6,247 nucleotides of DNA from Candidatus Methanoperedens sp. (GTDB lineage: Archaea > Halobacteriota > Methanosarcinia > Methanosarcinales > Methanoperedenaceae): NCBI GenBank assembly GCA_023249275.1, contig JAHFCV010000137.1:1-6247 (forward strand), read 5' to 3'. The translations under genes and the position numbers were made by a program. Below are positions 5,904 through 6,247 of this stretch, in pieces (position 1 is the stretch's first letter; the number at the start of each line of letters is the position of its first letter). The notes beneath the pieces were generated by a model, which saw only the letters and a list, made by a program, of their open reading frames with translations, was not told the DNA's origin and made no database searches.

Positions 5904-6125
5904 ATGGAAACACAAGTAATCAAATCAAAATTAGATCAATTGCCTGAGGACTTGAAAAAAGAGGTTTTGGATTATATAGATTTTTTATTGCAGAGAGGTT
6001 ATGGAACATATAAAATAAGAGCCAAAAAAAGTAAGTTTAAGTTTGATTGGGAGGGCGGGTTGTCGAACTTAAAAGATAAATATACCTCTGTAGAGCTTCA
6101 ACATAAAGCCTTGGAGTGGAGGTAA
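5904..6125 (+). CDS. DUF2281-type (VapB-like) antitoxin
   Basis: A 73-residue acidic/basic helical protein with the layout of DUF2281 antitoxins. The N-terminal LDQLPEDLKKEVLDYIDFLL (10-29) is the dimerising helical part. A basic linker (36-46, rich in Lys) follows, then FDWEGGLSNL (47-56) and a conserved tail SVELQHKALEWR (62-73). In this family the tail is expected to bind and block the partner PIN nuclease. It lacks an obvious AbrB or ribbon-helix-helix domain, so DNA binding is unsure. The AAGGTGAT ribosome site lies at 5893-5900. Its TAA stop overlaps the toxin ATG by one base (TAATG), typical of an antitoxin-toxin operon that is translationally coupled. Confidence 0.8.
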   Translation: METQVIKSKLDQLPEDLKKEVLDYIDFLLQRGYGTYKIRAKKSKFKFDWEGGLSNLKDKYTSVELQHKALEWR

Positions 6126-6247
6126 TGTATCTCGTCGATACAAATGTTTTTTTGGAAGTTCTGCTGACTCAAGAAAGACGAGAAAGCTGTAAAAAATTTC
6201 TTGAAAAGAACATTGGAAATCTATACATTTCTGACTTTTCATTACAT
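6125..6247 (+). CDS. PIN-domain (VapC-like) toxin, 3' end outside window
   Basis: The first 41 residues of a PIN-domain ribonuclease toxin; the window ends in frame. MYLVDTNVFLEVLL carries the diagnostic first PIN strand with the metal-binding Asp5 and conserved Thr6-Asn7, followed by helix RRESCKKFLEK and the strand LYISDFSLH (33-41). Later catalytic acidic residues lie outside the window. VapC toxins cleave tRNA or rRNA and arrest growth unless held by the antitoxin. The ATG shares one base with the antitoxin stop. GGAG at 6113-6116 gives 8-base spacing, while GGAGG at 6118-6122 is probably too close to serve. Confidence 0.85.
   Translation, partial: MYLVDTNVFLEVLLTQERRESCKKFLEKNIGNLYISDFSLH

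Overview
The window looks archaeal, most likely from a methanogen-lineage euryarchaeon (Methanosarcinales-type, possibly a Methanoperedens-like methane oxidiser). This is an inference from several weak signs: a CooS-family carbon-monoxide-dehydrogenase-like protein, an archaeal-style PEP synthase, TATA/BRE-like promoters in AT-rich spacers, strong GGAG ribosome sites, a TTG start and an archaeal-type DUF2281/PIN toxin-antitoxin pair. No rRNA, tRNA, CRISPR array or insertion sequence is visible.

Left part (1-2260). The window opens inside a Ni-CODH-scaffold gene (cooS-like). Its first ~80 residues, where the B and D iron-sulfur clusters bind, lie outside the window. Its active site is not canonical: the Cys pair that supplies one C-cluster ligand is replaced by Ile-Glu, and a proton-relay His is replaced by Tyr. 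A convergent gene encodes a small amicyanin-like blue-copper lipoprotein. The gap between them carries a hairpin plus T-tract that terminates the copper-protein transcript. A 183-bp AT-rich divergent promoter region follows, with two copies of AATGTGACAT whose centres are exactly 84 bp apart.

Middle part (2262-4978). An XRE-type DNA-binding protein overlaps the start of a complete PEP synthase gene by 4 bp (ATGA). This is a tightly coupled two-gene operon in which the regulator may control gluconeogenic PEP synthesis. A CODH/ACS-type organism must make PEP from pyruvate for all sugar synthesis, so such control would make sense.

Right part (4979-6247). Base composition falls sharply after ppsA. 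An AT-rich gene for a helix-hairpin-helix DNA-glycosylase-like protein comes first. Then comes a 26-codon remnant resembling the start of a HicB antitoxin, followed by a DUF2281 (VapB-like) antitoxin and the beginning of its PIN-domain (VapC-like) toxin, cut by the window end. This end looks like an acquired, accessory stretch next to core metabolism.
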